A stretch of 64,000 nt of DNA from Bacteroidota bacterium (GTDB lineage Bacteria; Bacteroidota; Bacteroidia; UKL13-3): NCBI GenBank assembly GCA_027488905.1, contig JAIYAT010000035.1:434001-498000 (forward strand), given 5' to 3'. The position numbers and the translations under genes were made by a program. The notes below the pieces were generated by a model. The model ran no database searches. It had not been told where the DNA came from and was given only the letters and a program-made list of their open reading frames with translations. The first letter of the stretch is position 1. The number at the start of each line of letters is the position of its first letter. Shown here piece after piece: positions 43,349-53,218 of the stretch.

Positions 43349-46300
43349 ATGAATTTATATTGCGATTTTAAGTCTATGAAACCCAAATTAATTAATCCTG
43401 ACTTTCCATCATTTGGAGGTTTAGTAAACACCCAACGTAGCATATTTTTATTCCTTTTAATATTAAATGTGTTTGCATTCAAAGCAAATGCCCAGGTTCA
43501 TACTATTACCTCATTTACGCCGCTTTCTGGTAAACAACATGACCTAGATACTATTATTGGTGCGAACTTTCATCCTAATCCAGATAGTAATCTTGTGTTT
43601 TTTGGTTCCATTAAAGCAAATGTTTTAGCTGCAACCTCAACACAACTGATTGCCAAGGTTCCTTTAGGGGCTACATCAGATTTTATTTATGTTATAAAAG
43701 GCAACCGAACAGCCGTATCAAAACGCATTTTTCAAATTGCATTTAAAGGAGGAGAATATTTAGATACCTCTGTACTAAAATATGTTAACCAGTTGGGTGC
43801 CGTGCCGGTTTCAACAATTAAACATAACCAAATAGCAAGCGGAGACTTTAATAATGATATGGCAATTGATTTAGCTGTAGTGATGAATAATGCACGTTCG
43901 AGGGTTTATATAAATAACAAGTCTTACAATATTTCTAATACATCATTTCCTGGGTTTATTAGTTTAAACGACAGTACGGGCTCGAAAATGGTAAAACGCT
44001 TCGATATTAATTCTGATGGGAAACAAGACATCATCATTGTAAACAGAACTCTTAGAAAACTATATATTTTTCGCAACCTGTCTAATGATTCAGTAATTGC
44101 ATTCAGCAATCCAGATACGCTTTCTATAAACAATTTACCTACCGACTTTGATATTAATGATTTTAACCAAGATGGTAAAATTGATCTCGTAATATTATGT
44201 GATACAATTGCTTTGGGCGGACCAACCTGTTTCATTCTACCTAATATAAGCACATCCGTGAATACGCTTGTATTTGCCGCACCAGTATCAGTTCCCGCTT
44301 ATGGCATAAGAATAAAGAGTGGCGATTTTAACCTGGATGGTAAAATAGATCTTATTGCACTGCGCAATGATTGGACGGTACAAAACCTTCTATTGAATAA
44401 TTCTACAGGTACTGTAACTTCCTTTAGCAATTACTACTATCCTTTTGATGGTTATTTTGAGGATTTGAACATTGCAGATGTAAACGCTGATGGTAAGCCT
44501 GATTTGATGATGATTGGTAGTTATTCTGCAAAGGTATATATCAATCTAACCACATCATCCTCCTTTACTTATTTTTCACAAATAAATGAAGTTTTTCTAG
44601 GTGGCAACCCAACTAATTATGCTACCAATATCATAGATTTAAACGGAGATGGTTTCCAAGATATAATTTCATGCAACCCGCAAAACAATTCTACTAGGTT
44701 AGTGCTAAATAATAAAACTTCTAATCCTTTTAATCCTTTACTTTCAAGCACAATTCCTGGTAACCTATTGTTCAAAAGTTATATCAATGTCGACCTTGAC
44801 ACAAATAGTGCTCCCGATTTCATTGTCATTAACAATGGTATCAATATAATAAAAAACGACTATATTAAATCTGAACCTAGCATCCCGTCTTCGGCTATGA
44901 AAATTATTAACCGAAATGGACATACAATTAAATTTAAAGTCACAACAGGTAATGGAAACCAGCGGATAGTTATTGTTAGAAAAGGACTTCCATTAATTAT
45001 GAAGCCAACTGATTACACAGTTTATGCAGCAAATGATACCTTTGGAAGAGGTTCGCAGCTTGAGCCTAATTCATTTGTAGTTTACAGGGGAAACAAAGAC
45101 ACATTTGAGGTGAAAGGTCTTGAAAGAAATACAAAATATTACTTTGGTATTTTTGAAGTAAATGGTAACAACTTAGGAAGCAACTACAGCAATTCAGCCT
45201 ATTCTTTTGATACAAGTACTACATTTGAAGTTTCAAGGCAATTGTCAAATATAGTTTTCTCTAATTTTACAGACTCAAGCGCTCGAATTAGCTGGACAAA
45301 AGGCGATGGGAACAAACGTTTACTTTTGATACAACGCGGCAACAGTAATACAAATTGTTCTCCAATTCAATATAAATATTATAAAGCTGGGCAATATGGA
45401 AAAGGAGATACCGTAAGAACAAATTTTAATGTTAATTGGAATGATACTTCCTCTACACGTTGGTTTGTAATGCATGCCGACACAGGGTCATACTGTGATA
45501 TGCATGGTTTATCCTCAGGTGTGTTTTATAAAGTCAAAGTCTTAGAATATTTGGATACCCTAAATTCTCCAATTTACTTTTATGAAAATGTATCACTTAG
45601 GTTTTTTGCGACCCTAAATTACGCACCTATAATAGATTCAATCGTGCCTTTGTCGGCAAAGCCAGGTGACAAGATAACGGTTTATGGAAATTATTTTGAC
45701 CAAGATCCCTATAAAAACAGAACAAACTATATAACTAGTGGCAATACTGACTTAACCATGGCTGTAACTTTTGGTTCAGTTAAAGCTGAACAGTTAAAAG
45801 TAATTAGTAAAAAAATTATTGAAACATCCGTACCATATGGAGCAACCAATGATTTTATTCGAGTAACTGGTTTTCAGCGTGGAGATGCCTACGCAGTCAA
45901 AAAATTTCAACCTTATTTTTTAAGCCGAGACACATTTGGAAACGGTACTGTTTCCCATATGGGTAACTTTAACCACGGCTCTACAGGTGATATTTTTAAT
46001 GGCTTTGCAGGTGTAGATGGAAGCAATGATGGAATTCCCGATTATTATTTGGGAAATTATAGATACCTCTATAATTCCTTTTTCCAGTCTGACTATGTAG
46101 ACGCAACAAATCCCCCAAATTGCAGTTATCAATCTTATGAAAGTAATATCGACTATGATTTAGACCTTAAGATGGATGTCTTATATAGTTGCAATACGAC
46201 CGCTCGTGTTATTTACACATTAAATACCTCGGCCAATATGAATAGTACGGTTTTTACAGGAGGGCCAACCTTATGTAATAATGATTTTAACAAGGACAGT

Positions 46301-49300
46301 CGATTTGATCGGCTTGTTTATGCTAACAGTACAACCTTTGAACAGGGCATAGTTATGTTTAATAATCAACAATTTAACTTGCCATTTGGCGCTCCGTGCC
46401 GCGCCGGAAATTTAGCTGATTTAAACAATGATAATAAAGTTGACATTATTGCAGCTAACTATAACACAGGCAAGATAATGATACTTAAAAATATCTATGA
46501 CACAGGCATATTTAATGTTAGTTCATTTGCACCACGAATTGAACTAAGTAATATACCAGGCATTGAATGGATTGAATGTGCTGATTTAGATAAAGATGGA
46601 AGAGAAGACTTTGCGATAAGCAATAGCATTAATCATACATTAAGTATATACAAAAATGTATCCACCTCTCCTATCATCGACTCAAATTCATTTATTTTGA
46701 AAGCGGTGTTCACACTACCTGTAAAGCCAGGTAGGTTCAAATTCCAAGACATCAGTGGAGATGGTAAAATTGATATTGTCATAGCAGGCAATGCCCTTAC
46801 CAACGGCAGAATGACATTGTTTATAAATCAAATGAATAATGACGTTATAGATACTACGAAATTCAAGAGGTTTGTAACCTCACTTCAACCATTTCAGGGC
46901 GACTTTAAATTAATAGACCGAAATCTTGATGGGAAACCAGAGATCTTTGCAGGTCAGCCCGGTATCGCAGGTTTTGGAGTATATTTAAATAACATTAAGC
47001 TGTTTAATATAAACAAACTTAGTAAAACCGTCTACAATCCTGGTGATAGTTTGAAATTATCTTATAATACCTTTGACCGCACGTTTAACAGTGGAAATGT
47101 TTCAAGGGTACAATTACTAGATTCTTCAGGAAAAATATTGCTTAATAATAATCTTGGACAAAAAACAACTACAGCAGCGCAAGACACTATTGGCATTATA
47201 ATTCCAGGAAGTACCCCATCTGGAATTTACCGTTTTAGAGTAGTTACAACAAACGTTACAGATACATCTGTAAATTCCGACTTCACAATAACCATCTGTG
47301 GAAGCTTTAACAAACCGGTAATTACTAGTAGCAAAGGATTTAAAATTTGTGGATACGATAGCACGCAGTTTGATTTAACCAATAAGATTTCTGGTATTTA
47401 TAATTGGTATAGAAATGATACCTTGATAACTTCAAATACGTCTGCATCTGCTTATTTTAGTAGGTCAGGAAAATATCAAGCTATTTTAAATACATCATCA
47501 GGCTGCCAAAGAATTTCAAATGATACTATGCTTAATATTTTAAATAGTACTTTAAGTGGAGTTTCATTGAGCCGATCGGCAATCTTTTGCAAAGGTGACA
47601 GTACCCAAATCACTGTTAACACCACCCATAGCCTAATTAAGACTCAATGGTATAAAAATAATTTTCCAATAGCATCTGACACATTAGCCGTTCTAAAGGT
47701 TAAATCTAGTGGGTTATATAAAGCTGTTATCATTGATTCTAATCAATGTTCTTGGGGTTCAAATACATTGATTATTAATGCGAACGAATTCAGCGTAAAG
47801 TTAAACCTCACTGGGTCCTCAAAGATATGTCAGGGTGATAGTTCAATACTGCTAGCCGATTCGAATGGTCACAGTGGACTAAAATACCAATGGCTCAAAA
47901 ACAATACCTTGCTTAATGACACTTCAAAAATTTTAACAATAAAAACACCAGGTACATATGGTTTAAAAGCAACGAATTATAATAATTGTTCCGAATATTC
48001 TCAAGACATAACACTAGTAGTAATGAACCCTCCTGTTGTAAATCTTACTTCAAATAAGAGCCTAAAAAATGTCTGTTATTATGATAGTTTAACTTTAAAC
48101 GCAAAGGATGGATATTCAAAGTATATTTGGTATAGAAATTCCATACCCCTCCTTAACGACTCAAATCACAGTATAACAATAAAAACGCCTGGTGCATACC
48201 GTTTAAAAGTTATTGATTCAAGTGGTTGTTCGAACTTCATTAACGATACCATGATAACTTTTGTAAATAACAGAAATATGGTATTGCAATTGAATAAATC
48301 TCCGAACTTATGTAATGGCGATAGTATCAGTACATTTGTCGCCGCAAACAATGCATATAAAAGTTTCCAGTGGTTAAAAAACAATAACCCACTTCCAAAC
48401 GACACCTCTATTTTATTAGTCGTAAAACATGCAGGTTTGTATGGCTTACAATTATTAGATACGTTTTCATGTATTCATAAAAGTAACGATACACTAGTTA
48501 ACATCTTTGCAGCTCCGCAAGTGTCACTTCTTTTAAATGGTCAGAACCGATTTTGCTCAGGTGATAGTGTTAAAATCAACACGTTTTCTACAGATACAAT
48601 TATTTCGTATCAATGGAAGCGCAACCAAGATATTTTGCCTGAATCTTCACCCAACTATAATGCAAAGCAGGGAGGCAGATATTCCTTAGTTATAACCAAC
48701 ATTAAAGGTTGCAAGTCATTATCGGCTGATACCCTTATAATAGAAAATGCATTGCCTACCATAAACCTAAACAATATCACCAATTCAAAATTGTGTATTG
48801 GTGACAGTCTATATTTGGTAGCGGGAACCAACGCATCGTTTCCTATCTTTAAGTGGAAAATAAATGGAATAATACTACCTAGCGCGAAAGATTCTATATT
48901 ATTAATAAAGCAAGACGGTATTTATTCTGTAAGTGTGAGTGACCAAGATAATTGCAATTCAATACCTGTACAAAAAACAATTCAATTTAATCCACTTCCT
49001 CAAGTTTTAATTCAAAACATAAGGCCACTTCAATTTTGTTACAATGATAGCTGTATAATTTCTTTCAATAAGATAAACAGCAATACTTACCTATGGTTTA
49101 GAAATGATACAATGCTTGTTCATAACAATAATAGCCTCACAGTTAAAAACACAAGCAGACACTATGTAATCGTTACAGATACTAATACTTGCTCAAACAG
49201 GTCGAATAGCCTAGATGTCATAAGCTATCCTCAACCAGCGACTGCCTTTATATACAAGCAAAATGATACATTATTTTCGTCGATGAATAGTGGTAATGAG

Positions 49301-49729
49301 TGGATGAGAAATGATACCCTCCTTCCCTCAGGCAACCTTCCCTACTTTGTTCCACTTACAAGTGGAGCCTACAAGGTTCGTTACACTGACATAAATGGCT
49401 GTTTGTCTGACACATCTGCACCTTATTTATACAGCCTAACAGGATTATCTGACAGACTTATTGGAAACTACGATATCCTGAAAATTTCGCCAAACCCTTT
49501 TGAAAATGCTTTTACTATCAATTGCAGTAGTCTAATTAAGACAAATGATTTTTTGACAATTGAAATTTTTAACAACCTTGGACAGTTGATTTTTAATCTT
49601 GATGGTAAGTCATTAGGTTCAACATTTGAAATAGATATGTCAGCGCAGAAACCAGGAGTTTACCATGTAATTGTTTCATCAACCTTCGGCAGCAAATCGT
49701 GTAAGCTAATAAAAACCGGAAACAGGTAA
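43349..49729 (+). CDS. Giant secreted protein: IPT/TIG, FG-GAP, Fn3-like and Ig-like repeats, T9SS domain
   Basis: 2126 residues. The start is ATG 43349 or ATG 43376; the latter leaves a ~33-residue N-terminus before the signal core 'SIFLFLLILNVFAFKANAQ'. In order: IPT/TIG (~54-120); FG-GAP/VCBS repeats with calcium-loop patterns such as 'DFNQDGKID' and 'DVNADGKPD' (~150-500); Fn3-like segments (~515-770); a second IPT (~780-860) and FG-GAP block (~890-1220); about eight Ig-like repeats of ~80 residues built on 'C.GDS...' and 'W..N...L......G.Y' (~1290-2040); and a type A T9SS tail ('ISPNPFENAFTI', 'KPGVYHVIVSS'). It is probably an adhesin or surface fibre. No catalytic site is seen. Confidence 0.9.
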   Translation: MNLYCDFKSMKPKLINPDFPSFGGLVNTQRSIFLFLLILNVFAFKANAQVHTITSFTPLSGKQHDLDTIIGANFHPNPDSNLVFFGSIKANVLAATSTQLIAKVPLGATSDFIYVIKGNRTAVSKRIFQIAFKGGEYLDTSVLKYVNQLGAVPVSTIKHNQIASGDFNNDMAIDLAVVMNNARSRVYINNKSYNISNTSFPGFISLNDSTGSKMVKRFDINSDGKQDIIIVNRTLRKLYIFRNLSNDSVIAFSNPDTLSINNLPTDFDINDFNQDGKIDLVILCDTIALGGPTCFILPNISTSVNTLVFAAPVSVPAYGIRIKSGDFNLDGKIDLIALRNDWTVQNLLLNNSTGTVTSFSNYYYPFDGYFEDLNIADVNADGKPDLMMIGSYSAKVYINLTTSSSFTYFSQINEVFLGGNPTNYATNIIDLNGDGFQDIISCNPQNNSTRLVLNNKTSNPFNPLLSSTIPGNLLFKSYINVDLDTNSAPDFIVINNGINIIKNDYIKSEPSIPSSAMKIINRNGHTIKFKVTTGNGNQRIVIVRKGLPLIMKPTDYTVYAANDTFGRGSQLEPNSFVVYRGNKDTFEVKGLERNTKYYFGIFEVNGNNLGSNYSNSAYSFDTSTTFEVSRQLSNIVFSNFTDSSARISWTKGDGNKRLLLIQRGNSNTNCSPIQYKYYKAGQYGKGDTVRTNFNVNWNDTSSTRWFVMHADTGSYCDMHGLSSGVFYKVKVLEYLDTLNSPIYFYENVSLRFFATLNYAPIIDSIVPLSAKPGDKITVYGNYFDQDPYKNRTNYITSGNTDLTMAVTFGSVKAEQLKVISKKIIETSVPYGATNDFIRVTGFQRGDAYAVKKFQPYFLSRDTFGNGTVSHMGNFNHGSTGDIFNGFAGVDGSNDGIPDYYLGNYRYLYNSFFQSDYVDATNPPNCSYQSYESNIDYDLDLKMDVLYSCNTTARVIYTLNTSANMNSTVFTGGPTLCNNDFNKDSRFDRLVYANSTTFEQGIVMFNNQQFNLPFGAPCRAGNLADLNNDNKVDIIAANYNTGKIMILKNIYDTGIFNVSSFAPRIELSNIPGIEWIECADLDKDGREDFAISNSINHTLSIYKNVSTSPIIDSNSFILKAVFTLPVKPGRFKFQDISGDGKIDIVIAGNALTNGRMTLFINQMNNDVIDTTKFKRFVTSLQPFQGDFKLIDRNLDGKPEIFAGQPGIAGFGVYLNNIKLFNINKLSKTVYNPGDSLKLSYNTFDRTFNSGNVSRVQLLDSSGKILLNNNLGQKTTTAAQDTIGIIIPGSTPSGIYRFRVVTTNVTDTSVNSDFTITICGSFNKPVITSSKGFKICGYDSTQFDLTNKISGIYNWYRNDTLITSNTSASAYFSRSGKYQAILNTSSGCQRISNDTMLNILNSTLSGVSLSRSAIFCKGDSTQITVNTTHSLIKTQWYKNNFPIASDTLAVLKVKSSGLYKAVIIDSNQCSWGSNTLIINANEFSVKLNLTGSSKICQGDSSILLADSNGHSGLKYQWLKNNTLLNDTSKILTIKTPGTYGLKATNYNNCSEYSQDITLVVMNPPVVNLTSNKSLKNVCYYDSLTLNAKDGYSKYIWYRNSIPLLNDSNHSITIKTPGAYRLKVIDSSGCSNFINDTMITFVNNRNMVLQLNKSPNLCNGDSISTFVAANNAYKSFQWLKNNNPLPNDTSILLVVKHAGLYGLQLLDTFSCIHKSNDTLVNIFAAPQVSLLLNGQNRFCSGDSVKINTFSTDTIISYQWKRNQDILPESSPNYNAKQGGRYSLVITNIKGCKSLSADTLIIENALPTINLNNITNSKLCIGDSLYLVAGTNASFPIFKWKINGIILPSAKDSILLIKQDGIYSVSVSDQDNCNSIPVQKTIQFNPLPQVLIQNIRPLQFCYNDSCIISFNKINSNTYLWFRNDTMLVHNNNSLTVKNTSRHYVIVTDTNTCSNRSNSLDVISYPQPATAFIYKQNDTLFSSMNSGNEWMRNDTLLPSGNLPYFVPLTSGAYKVRYTDINGCLSDTSAPYLYSLTGLSDRLIGNYDILKISPNPFENAFTINCSSLIKTNDFLTIEIFNNLGQLIFNLDGKSLGSTFEIDMSAQKPGVYHVIVSSTFGSKSCKLIKTGNR

Positions 49730-49745
49730 AATATGGCTTATTGGT

Positions 49746-50084
49746 TTATTTTATGTTAGCGAATAACAAATGATTCCTCATAAATACCACATTTACATTT
49801 TTTATATAATGAGCAAAAACCCACATACCAAAATCCTTATCTTCAATTAAAATGTTGTGATTTTCAATATTTTGAGCCAATTGAATAATTCCGAAATCCT
49901 CAAAACCCAGAGAGGCATATTCTAAATAAAACTAATTTGTACTTCATTAATTTTTGGATACATGCTAACAATTTGAGTAATGCTAGCAAATTTTATAAAG
50001 TTTCTTTTAAACTAATTCTATTTTTATTCTTGTACCTTTAAGGATAGGTTTGCCAAGCATCACTTTATTTTCGGATATAATGTG
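49746..50084 (-). pseudogene. Decayed DUF433/DUF5615 toxin-antitoxin remnant
   Basis: This is the only spacer longer than 300 bp in the window. Read on the minus strand it gives three fragments in different frames. 'HIISENKVMLGKPILKGTRI' (from 50084) is the hallmark of DUF433. 'ASITQIVSMYPKINEVQISFI' is its continuation after a frameshift. Then 'EYASLGFEDFGIIQLAQN' and 'ILIEDKDFGMWVFAHYIK' match the C-terminal part of the DUF5615 PIN-like toxin, ending at 49746. The toxin N-terminus is missing. Stops and shifts separate the parts, so neither protein can be made. The remaining 143 bp to the next gene hold no feature I recognise. Confidence 0.75.
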
Positions 50085-50227
50085 TTATGTGTAACTAATA
50101 ACAAAATTTTTTTTTCAATTAGCATTTCAGTTTTAATATCATGTTAAGGTAATCGCTAGAATGCCTCCCTATTACTTATTTTTCCCCTCCATTTCCTTTT
50201 ATCAACTATTTTTTCAATGTTTGCCTT

Positions 50228-50686
50228 ATGGCTAAAAAAACTTGGACCCAAAAACTTCAAACAAATAATGGCTTGCCCAAAATAGAGGATGCACCAGAGG
50301 TTTGGGGCGGAGGCTCAATGATTATTCCTTCTCCTATGATGGTGTATGAGGCAATGCAATTAGTTCCGAATGGCTTTGTGGTTTCTAAAAATTACCTAAG
50401 AAAATACCTAGCAAAAACAAATGGATGCAGCATTGCCTGCCCCATGACAACAGGTATCTTCTCTAATATTGCTGCCCAAGCTGCCGAAGAAAATAAATCT
50501 CAAGGGATTGCAGACAATACCCCTTGGTGGCGCGTTACAAAAGAAAAAGGGGAACTCAATGATAAATTTCCTGGAGGCTTAGAAAAACAAAAAGAACTCC
50601 TCGAAATTGAAGGCTTTGAAATCATTCCCAAAGGAAAAAAACTATTCGTAAAAGACTTTGATAAACATACTACTGAAATAATTTAA
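50228..50686 (+). CDS. MGMT-like DNA-binding domain protein without the acceptor cysteine
   Basis: 152 residues. The segment 'TPWWRVTKEKGELNDKFPGGLEKQKELLEIEGFEI' follows the alkylguanine-transferase core pattern ('P.HRV...dG.l......G...Q...L..EG'), but the usual PCHR active site is replaced by 'PWWR', so no methyl transfer by that cysteine is expected. Alkyltransferase-like proteins of this kind bind damaged DNA or have lost that role. There is no signal peptide. It is followed after 3 bp by the S9 peptidase gene. The family call rests on this single region. Confidence 0.6.
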   Translation: MAKKTWTQKLQTNNGLPKIEDAPEVWGGGSMIIPSPMMVYEAMQLVPNGFVVSKNYLRKYLAKTNGCSIACPMTTGIFSNIAAQAAEENKSQGIADNTPWWRVTKEKGELNDKFPGGLEKQKELLEIEGFEIIPKGKKLFVKDFDKHTTEII

Positions 50687-50689
50687 TGC

Positions 50690-52735
50690 ATGAAAAAAAT
50701 ATTACTCCTTATGGCTTTAGTGCCGCATCTGCTTATGGCTCAACAAAGCCTTAGTATAGAAACCCTCTGGAAGTTTAGCCGCGTAAGTGAGCCTTGCGTT
50801 TCACCTGATGGTAAACTGGCCATTTACGGCGTTAAAACCTATGATGTTAAAGCCAATAAAGGAACTAACATTATCTACAGCAAATCTATAGCTGGAGGCG
50901 ATGCAAAAGCTTTAACAGAGCAAACTCAAAATGCCTTCTCGGCACGTTTTACGCCGGATGGTAAAAAGATTAGTTACCTCAGCGTGGTAGAGGGTGAAGT
51001 GCAGCTCTTTGAAATGAACTTAGACGGCCAAAGCAAAACCCAAGTGAGCAAGGTAAAAGGCGGCATCAATGGCTACAAATATTCGCCTACGATGACGCAT
51101 GTGGCGTATGTGGCAGATGTTAAACTCGACCTTAACGTGAAAGAAATTTACCCCGACCTCGATAAATGCAATGGAAGAATCATAAACGAACTTTATTACC
51201 GCCATTGGGATGCTTGGCATGATTATGCTTATTCGCATCTATTTATTAGTGACTATAAAAATGGTGAATTAGTTGGCATTCCTAAAGACATCATGCAAGG
51301 CGAAAGATTTGATTGCCCAGTGCCACCACATGGCGATGATGATGCCTATAATTGGAGTCCAAATGGGAATTTGTTGGCCTACGACTGCAAAAAACTAAAT
51401 GGCACTGAAGATGCCCTTTCTACCAATACAGACATTTACCTGTATAACTTAAACCTTGGTTCAACCCAAAATATTTCTGAAGCCAATAAAGGCTATGATA
51501 AGAGTCCGCAGTTTTCGCCTGATGGCAGTAAAATAGCTTGGTTAAGCATGCCTACACCAGGTTATGAAAGCGATAGAAATACCTTGGTAATGCATGACCT
51601 AAAAGCAAACAAAGGCATTCAAAAATTAACCCATAACTTCGACTTTAGCTTGGAGCATTTTGCCTGGGCAGATAATCAAAAGTTAGTTTTTACAGCCATC
51701 ATTGCTGGAACCAAACAAGTGTGCTTATACAACCCATTGCTCAGAAGCATGAGCCAAGTAGTAATTTTAAGCAGTGGTAACCACGATTATGGAAGCTTTT
51801 GCTACTTTATGCATAACAAAAAGCCCATGATATTGGCAGCAAAAATGAGCATCAACATGCCTACAGAGTTATTTATGTTTGAACCAAACAAACATGAAGC
51901 AGCTTCCCAGTTTAGCTTTGCCAACAAAGACCTGCTAGCCCAAACTCAAATGGGTAAGGTTGAAAAACGCATGGTTAAAACCACCGACAACAAAGACATG
52001 TTAGTTTGGGTTATTTATCCGCCAAACTTTGATGCAACAAAAAAGTACCCTACCCTATTGTATTGCCAAGGTGGACCGCAAAGCGCGGTGAGTCAGTTTT
52101 TCTCTTACAGGTGGAATTTTCAATTAATGGCAGCACAAGGTTATATAGTGGTAGCACCTAACAGACGAGGCTTGCCAGGCTTTGGCTCTGAATGGAACGA
52201 TGCCATTCAAGGCGATTATGGCGGCCAATGTATGAAAGATTATTTGAGTGCAATAGATGATGTTTCTAAAGAGGCCTACGTAGATAAGAATAAATTGGCT
52301 GCTGTGGGTGCAAGTTTTGGCGGGTACAGTGTTTACTGGCTTGCAGGTAACCATAACAAGCGTTTTAAATCGTTTATTGCTCATTGTGGCATGTTTAATA
52401 TGGAAAGTTGGTATGGCACAACAGAAGAAATGTTTTTTGCCAACAGCGATAACAAAGGTCCGTATTGGGATCAAAAAAGTAGTCCAAATAACTTTGATGC
52501 CTCACCCCATAAATTTGTTAAAAATTGGGATACCCCTATTTTAGTTATTCATAATGAGAAAGACTACAGAGTGCCACTAAACCAAGGCATGGAAGCATTT
52601 ACAGCTGCACAAGTAAAAGGAGTAAAAAGCAGGTTTTTATATTTCCCAGACGAAAACCATTGGGTGGTTAAACCACAAAATAGCATATTGTGGCAAAGGG
52701 TATTCTTCGACTGGTTGGATCAAACCTTAAAATAA
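50690..52735 (+). CDS. Secreted S9-family prolyl oligopeptidase-like peptidase
   Basis: 681 residues with a signal peptide (MKKILLLMALVPHLLMAQ). Residues ~20-420 form a WD40-like propeller with 'SPDGK', 'TPDGKKISYLS' and 'SPDGSKIAWLS' blades. The C-terminal ~250 residues are the alpha/beta-hydrolase domain, with the nucleophile in 'GASFGGYS' (about 539), Asp in 'NEKDYRVP' (about 624) and His in 'DENHWV' (about 656). It is like the DPP/acylaminoacyl-peptidase group of Bacteroidota, which trims peptides in the periplasm. Neighbours at 3 bp (upstream) and 13 bp (downstream) suggest a three-gene operon. Confidence 0.95.
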   Translation: MKKILLLMALVPHLLMAQQSLSIETLWKFSRVSEPCVSPDGKLAIYGVKTYDVKANKGTNIIYSKSIAGGDAKALTEQTQNAFSARFTPDGKKISYLSVVEGEVQLFEMNLDGQSKTQVSKVKGGINGYKYSPTMTHVAYVADVKLDLNVKEIYPDLDKCNGRIINELYYRHWDAWHDYAYSHLFISDYKNGELVGIPKDIMQGERFDCPVPPHGDDDAYNWSPNGNLLAYDCKKLNGTEDALSTNTDIYLYNLNLGSTQNISEANKGYDKSPQFSPDGSKIAWLSMPTPGYESDRNTLVMHDLKANKGIQKLTHNFDFSLEHFAWADNQKLVFTAIIAGTKQVCLYNPLLRSMSQVVILSSGNHDYGSFCYFMHNKKPMILAAKMSINMPTELFMFEPNKHEAASQFSFANKDLLAQTQMGKVEKRMVKTTDNKDMLVWVIYPPNFDATKKYPTLLYCQGGPQSAVSQFFSYRWNFQLMAAQGYIVVAPNRRGLPGFGSEWNDAIQGDYGGQCMKDYLSAIDDVSKEAYVDKNKLAAVGASFGGYSVYWLAGNHNKRFKSFIAHCGMFNMESWYGTTEEMFFANSDNKGPYWDQKSSPNNFDASPHKFVKNWDTPILVIHNEKDYRVPLNQGMEAFTAAQVKGVKSRFLYFPDENHWVVKPQNSILWQRVFFDWLDQTLK

Positions 52736-52748
52736 AAAAATACAAAAG

Positions 52749-53165
52749 ATGAAAGAATTTACAAAACTCAACATTGAAGCTATGATTAATGCACCCATTG
52801 CCAAAGCTTGGGAATGTTACACCCTACCCAAACACATTATTCATTGGAATTTTGCCGATGAATCCTGGTGTTGCCCTAGTGCAGAAAATGATTTACATGT
52901 GGGAGGCAAATACAAAGCCAGAATGGAAGCCAAAGATGGTAGCTTTGGTTTTGACTTTGAAGGAATTTATGAAGCAGTTGAAATAGAAAACTACTTATGT
53001 TATGTGCTTGAAGATGAAAGAAAAGTAAAGGTTTGGTTTGAACCAAATGAAGCTTCTACAAAAGTTATTGTAACATTTGATGCAGAAAATGAAAACCCCT
53101 TGGAAATGCAACAAGGTGGCTGGCAATCGATCTTAGATAATTATAAAAAATACACTGAACTTTAA
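52749..53165 (+). CDS. AHSA1/SRPBCC-family protein
   Basis: 138 residues of the START-like SRPBCC fold, AHSA1 branch: 'INAPIAKAWECYTLPKHIIHWNFADESWCCPSA', 'LHVGGKYKARMEAKDG', 'FDFEGIYEAVE' and a C-terminal 'QGGWQSILDNYKKYTE'. Such proteins bind small hydrophobic ligands; no catalytic function is implied. It is probably the last gene of the unit with the S9 peptidase. An inverted repeat follows the stop. Confidence 0.92.
   Translation: MKEFTKLNIEAMINAPIAKAWECYTLPKHIIHWNFADESWCCPSAENDLHVGGKYKARMEAKDGSFGFDFEGIYEAVEIENYLCYVLEDERKVKVWFEPNEASTKVIVTFDAENENPLEMQQGGWQSILDNYKKYTEL
53035..53044 (+). repeat. GGTTTGAACC dispersed decamer
   Basis: Inside the AHSA1-like gene, read as (T)GG TTT GAA CC(A) (Trp-Phe-Glu-Pro). 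Confidence 0.8.
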
Positions 53166-53174
53166 AATAATCAT

Positions 53175-53218
53175 ACTCGGTAACAGAGTTCTACGCAAAA
53201 GGAATTCCGTTACCGAGT
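53175..53218. repeat. Perfect 10-bp inverted repeat between convergent genes
   Basis: ACTCGGTAAC (53175-53184) and GTTACCGAGT (53209-53218) pair perfectly. Pairing continues with two mismatches through GAGTTC/GAATTC. The right arm runs into the stop of the M23 peptidase gene. There is no T run, so it is a poor intrinsic terminator; it may be a dispersed intergenic palindrome. Confidence 0.7.
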
